Part shown: positions 5,567 through 8,017 of the stretch, in pieces
How positions within the stretch are numbered: position 1 is the stretch's first letter
Layout of the letters: every line of letters begins with the position of its first letter
Source: an uncultured Bacilli bacterium
GTDB taxonomy: Bacteria > Bacillota_I > Bacilli_A > RF39 > UBA660
DNA: 8,017 nt
Direction: 5' to 3'
Assembly (NCBI GenBank): GCA_944350405.1
Contig: CALVPC010000044.1
Span: 1 to 8,017 of the forward strand
The notes under the pieces: model-generated
Told to the model about the DNA's origin: nothing
Database searches by the model: none
Seen by the model: only the letters and a program-made list of their open reading frames with translations
Made by a program: the position numbers and the translations under genes

Positions 5567-5597
5567 AAAAAATAGTATATAAATTATACTATTTTTT
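5567..5597 (-). terminator. Rho-independent terminator of clpB
   Basis: A perfect 13-bp inverted repeat (5567-5579 with 5585-5597) with a 5-base loop lies seven bases past the clpB stop. The 3' arm on the minus strand ends in six T. The symmetrical A/T ends would let it work in both directions, but no plus-strand gene feeds into it. Confidence 0.85.
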
Positions 5598-5603
5598 TAT
5601 TTT

Positions 5604-7697
5604 TTATTGAGAAACTTTTATATTATTATTCTCAACATCTATTAATACATCTTTATTAGGAACAATTTGATTATCTATTAATAATTTAGCTAAATTTGTT
5701 TCTAGCTTTCTATTTATTAATCTTTTTAATGGCCTTGCTCCATAAAATTCATTATATCCATTTTCTATGAAATAATTTTTAGCTCTAGGTGTTAATTTTA
5801 TTTTAATATTTAAGTCTATTAATCTTTCATCTATTTCATTAATTATTTTATCTAATACTTCTTGTAATACTTCTTTAGATAATTTTTTAAATACTATTAT
5901 TTCATCTATACGATTGATAAATTCTGGCTTAAAGTATTTATTTAATTCTGGTATTACTTTTTCGTCTTCTCCTTCTAGGATATGTTCACTTCCTATATTA
6001 GAAGTCATTATAATAATAGTATTTTTAAAATCTACTGTTCTACCATTTGAATCAGTTAGTCTACCATCATCTAAAATTTGAAGAAGAAGATTTAAAACGT
6101 CTGGATGAGCTTTTTCTATTTCATCAAATAATACTATGCTGTATGGGTTTCTTCTTACTGCTTCAGTTAATTGTCCACCTTCTTCGTAGCCAATATAACC
6201 AGGAGCTGCTCCGATTAATCTAGATGCACTATATTTTTCCATATATTCAGACATATCTATTCTAATTAAATGATGTTCATCATCAAATAATTCAAAGGCT
6301 AAACTTTTAGCAACTTCAGTTTTACCTACTCCAGTTGGTCCAAGGAAAATGAATGATCCGATTGGTTTATTTGGATCTTTGATACCACTTCTTGATCTAA
6401 TAATAGCATCACTAATTAAACTTAGTGCTTCTTGTTGACCTTTTACTCTTTTGGATAAGTTTTGTTCAAGATTTAATACTTTTTCTTTTTCACTACTCAT
6501 TAATTTAGTAATAGGAATATTTGTCCATTTACTTATTACATCAGCTATATCTTCACTAGTTACTACATCACTTAAAAGTTTATTTTGACCACTTTCTACT
6601 AAAGCTTTTAATTCTTTTTCAAGTTTAGGTATAGTACCATGTCTTAATCTAGCTGCAGTTTCTAAATCATAATTATTTTCAGCTTGTTCTAGCTCAAATC
6701 TAGTTTTATCTAATTCTTTTTTCTTTATTTTTATTTCTTTATTTAAATTTTTTTCTTTATTCCAGTCTTCTTTTAATTCTTTTTCTTCTTCTTTTAAGAC
6801 TTTTAGTTCTTCTTCTATTTGTTGTTTTCTTTTTTTAGAAAGTTCATCTTTTTCTTTTTTGATTGCTTCTTTTTCTATTTCTAATTTCATTATTTTTCTG
6901 GTTAATTTATCAAGATTAGTTGGAACACTATCCATTTGAACTCTTATTGTGGCACAAGCTTCATCTACTAAATCAATTGCTTTATCAGGTAAGTACCTAT
7001 CAGTTATATAACGATTTGATAAAGTTGCTGCTGAAACTAGAGCTTTATCTTGAATTGATACCCCATGATGAATTTCAAATCTTTCTTTTAAACCTCTTAA
7101 GATTGCTATGGTGTCTTCAACAGTCGGCTCAGATACTATTATTTTTTGAAATCTTCTTTCTAGAGCTCCATCTTTTTCAATATATTTTCGGTATTCATTT
7201 AAAGTAGTTGCTCCGATTACATGAATTTCACCACGAGCAAGCATTGGTTTTAAAATATTTCCTGTATCCATAGCTCCTTCAAGGGCTCCAGTACCTACAA
7301 TAGTATGAATTTCATCAATAAACATTATAATGTTACCTTCAGATTTTTTAATTTCTTCTAGAACTTTTTTTAGTCTTTCTTCAAATTCACCGCGATATTT
7401 AGCTCCGGCAATTAAAGCTGCCATATCTAATTCCCAAATAGTTTTATTTTTTAGTGATTCTGGGACATCACCTTTTACTATTCTTTGAGCTAATCCTTCG
7501 ACAATAGCAGTTTTACCCACTCCTGGTTCACCAATTAAAACGGGATTATTTTTAGTTTTTCTCGATAAAATACGAGTAATACTACGTATTTCTTCATCTC
7601 TACCTATTACTGGATCTATTTTTCTTGCATTTATATCATTGGTAATATTTCTACCATATTTTTCTAAAACATTTTCTTCTTCGTTTTGATTAAACAT
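5604..7697 (-). CDS. clpB: ClpB-type AAA+ disaggregase lacking the N-terminal domain
   Basis: ATP-driven hexameric chaperone that, with DnaK, threads aggregated proteins through its pore. The 697-residue protein begins directly at LEKYGRNITND, the start of the first ATPase domain. The roughly 150-residue Clp_N domain of full-length ClpB (850-870 residues) is absent. ATPase 1 has Walker A GEPGVGKT (56-63), pore loop KYRG (100-103), Walker B ending in Asp128-Glu129, and arginine fingers at 181-182. A long coiled-coil M domain (about 260-390) contains the ClpB-type AARLRHGTIPKLEKEL. ATPase 2 has GPTGVGKT (453-460), pore loop GYIG (500-503), Asp525-Glu526, and sensor-2 GARPLKR (653-659). The M domain length and the lack of an IGF/IGL-type ClpP-docking loop favour ClpB over ClpC. 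ATG 7697 is chosen because GAGGTGA (7703-7709) sits five bases upstream; the GTG at 7706 lies inside that ribosome site. Confidence 0.96.
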   Translation of the reverse strand: MFNQNEEENVLEKYGRNITNDINARKIDPVIGRDEEIRSITRILSRKTKNNPVLIGEPGVGKTAIVEGLAQRIVKGDVPESLKNKTIWELDMAALIAGAKYRGEFEERLKKVLEEIKKSEGNIIMFIDEIHTIVGTGALEGAMDTGNILKPMLARGEIHVIGATTLNEYRKYIEKDGALERRFQKIIVSEPTVEDTIAILRGLKERFEIHHGVSIQDKALVSAATLSNRYITDRYLPDKAIDLVDEACATIRVQMDSVPTNLDKLTRKIMKLEIEKEAIKKEKDELSKKRKQQIEEELKVLKEEEKELKEDWNKEKNLNKEIKIKKKELDKTRFELEQAENNYDLETAARLRHGTIPKLEKELKALVESGQNKLLSDVVTSEDIADVISKWTNIPITKLMSSEKEKVLNLEQNLSKRVKGQQEALSLISDAIIRSRSGIKDPNKPIGSFIFLGPTGVGKTEVAKSLAFELFDDEHHLIRIDMSEYMEKYSASRLIGAAPGYIGYEEGGQLTEAVRRNPYSIVLFDEIEKAHPDVLNLLLQILDDGRLTDSNGRTVDFKNTIIIMTSNIGSEHILEGEDEKVIPELNKYFKPEFINRIDEIIVFKKLSKEVLQEVLDKIINEIDERLIDLNIKIKLTPRAKNYFIENGYNEFYGARPLKRLINRKLETNLAKLLIDNQIVPNKDVLIDVENNNIKVSQ

Positions 7698-7715
7698 ATA
7701 TATCACCTCATAATA

Positions 7716-7744
7716 ATTATATTACACTTTTTAGCACTTGTCAA
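7716..7744 (-). promoter_or_regulatory. Consensus sigma-A promoter of clpB
   Basis: On the minus strand TTGACA (7739-7744), exactly 17 bases, TATAAT (7716-7721): a perfect 12/12 match. The predicted start is near 7709, so the leader is only about 12 bases and begins at the ribosome site GAGGTGA. Confidence 0.95.
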
Positions 7745-7757
7745 GCTAGAGTGCTAA
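7731..7757. promoter_or_regulatory. CIRCE operator (HrcA binding site) of clpB
   Basis: TTAGCACTT (7731-7739), nine bases, GAGTGCTAA (7749-7757). The CIRCE consensus is TTAGCACTC-N9-GAGTGCTAA, so there is a single mismatch at the inner end of one arm. It covers the -35 hexamer and part of the spacer of the clpB promoter, so bound HrcA should block polymerase. This predicts induction by heat or misfolded protein. hrcA itself is not in the window. Confidence 0.95.
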
Positions 7758-7770
7758 AAATATTGAAAAA

Positions 7771-7806
7771 TAAAACTATTAACAATATAAAATGTTAATA
7801 GTTTTA
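7771..7806 (-). terminator. Rho-independent terminator of the YjcZ-like gene
   Basis: A perfect 14-bp inverted repeat (7771-7784 with 7793-7806, core CTATTAACA/TGTTAATAG) with an 8-base loop is followed on the minus strand by a T-rich run. It lies 24 bases past the stop and insulates clpB from upstream transcription. Confidence 0.85.
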
Positions 7807-7830
7807 AAACCTTATTAATTATAAATTTAA

Positions 7831-7980
7831 TTAGCAGCAGCCGTTGTTGTGATTATGTCCGCAGTTATTATTTCCATTATTCCAAAAGAACACAAAGAAA
7901 ATTATTATAACAACGATTATAATCCAAAGCCAACTACCACCATCTCCATATCCTGGATATCCACATCCGTATCCGTACAT
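7831..7980 (-). CDS. YjcZ-like small Gly/Tyr-rich single-span peptide with Cys/His tail
   Basis: A 49-residue peptide in three parts. A Gly/Tyr-rich head (MYGYGCGYPGYGDGG) is followed by one membrane segment at about 17-33 (WLWIIIVVIIIFFVFFW) and then a tail rich in Asn with Cys and His (NNNCGHNHNNGCC, 37-49). The head-plus-hydrophobic-segment design is that of YjcZ/YrrI-type small sporulation proteins of Bacillota, in which a GGS/GGF motif precedes the hydrophobic run. The family assignment is by pattern; no enzymatic role is expected. AGGAGG at 7990-7995, nine bases before the ATG, and a dedicated terminator downstream show that it is a real gene. Only 37 bases upstream are in the window, so its promoter cannot be judged. 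The clustered Cys and His residues could bind metal or form disulfides, which is inference. Confidence 0.85.
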   Translation of the reverse strand: MYGYGCGYPGYGDGGSWLWIIIVVIIIFFVFFWNNGNNNCGHNHNNGCC

Positions 7981-8017
7981 ATATTTAATCCTCCTCTCAA
8001 TATATAATATAGAAAAT

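Noticed and set aside
6920..7207. Plus-strand open frame opposite clpB
   Set aside because: It is antisense to conserved ClpB ATPase sequence, with a Leu/His-rich composition typical of shadow frames.
7698..7706. Upstream GTG start for clpB at 7706
   Set aside because: The GTG is part of the ribosome site GAGGTGA that serves the ATG at 7697, and three extra residues add nothing to the family match.
7698..7830. CtsR operator upstream of clpB
   Set aside because: No tandem GGTCAAA heptads are present; the only operator seen is CIRCE.
7831..7980. Mycoplasma-type genetic code (UGA read as Trp), suggested by short ClpB with CIRCE and low G+C
   Set aside because: Trp codons in this gene are TGG, and the gene ending at 3315 stops with TGA.

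Overview
The window is very AT-rich and low in G+C. It has strong AGGAGG-type ribosome binding sites, short leaders, U-tract hairpin terminators and consensus sigma-A promoters. Together with CdaA/CdaR, an RsgI-type anti-sigma factor, a CIRCE-controlled clpB and small sporulation-like proteins, this points to a Bacillota genome, probably an uncultured Bacilli- or Clostridia-related lineage. Tryptophans are read from TGG, and TGA is used as a stop (3315-3317), so this is not a UGA=Trp mycoplasma. A species cannot be named from the sequence alone.

Layout from left to right (all genes on the minus strand except one): (1) 9-347, a lipoprotein of LolA-like type whose 3' part looks frameshifted; it is divergent from (2) 464-664 (+), a DUF378 membrane protein behind a forespore-sigma-like promoter. 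(3) 2904-701, the cdaA-cdaR operon (membrane diadenylate cyclase and its YbbR-domain regulator). It has its own promoter(s), shares a bidirectional terminator with the DUF378 gene, and lacks the usual downstream glmM. (4) 3524-3052, two overlapping small helical genes that resemble CotF-type spore coat proteins. (5) 5446-3595, an ECF sigma factor and its membrane anti-sigma factor. The anti-sigma factor has an RsgI-type extracellular domain with the Asn-Pro self-cleavage motif, followed by two PepSY domains joined by an Asn/Ser linker. (6) 7697-5604, a ClpB disaggregase naturally lacking the N-terminal domain, with a CIRCE operator lying over a perfect TTGACA-N17-TATAAT promoter. (7) 7980-7831, a 49-residue YjcZ-like single-span peptide with a Cys/His tail and its own terminator.

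How they fit together: most of the region concerns the cell envelope and stress. CdaA/CdaR set c-di-AMP levels. The sigma/RsgI-like pair is a predicted transmembrane signalling switch that senses through PepSY domains. ClpB is predicted to be induced through HrcA when proteins misfold. The DUF378, coat-like and YjcZ-like genes hint at sporulation, supported by two TGnATA-N17-CAnnnTA promoter candidates. The most unusual item is the ECF sigma plus RsgI/double-PepSY module. No CRISPR array, tRNA, rRNA, insertion sequence or phage gene was seen. No gene-free stretch reaches 300 bases.
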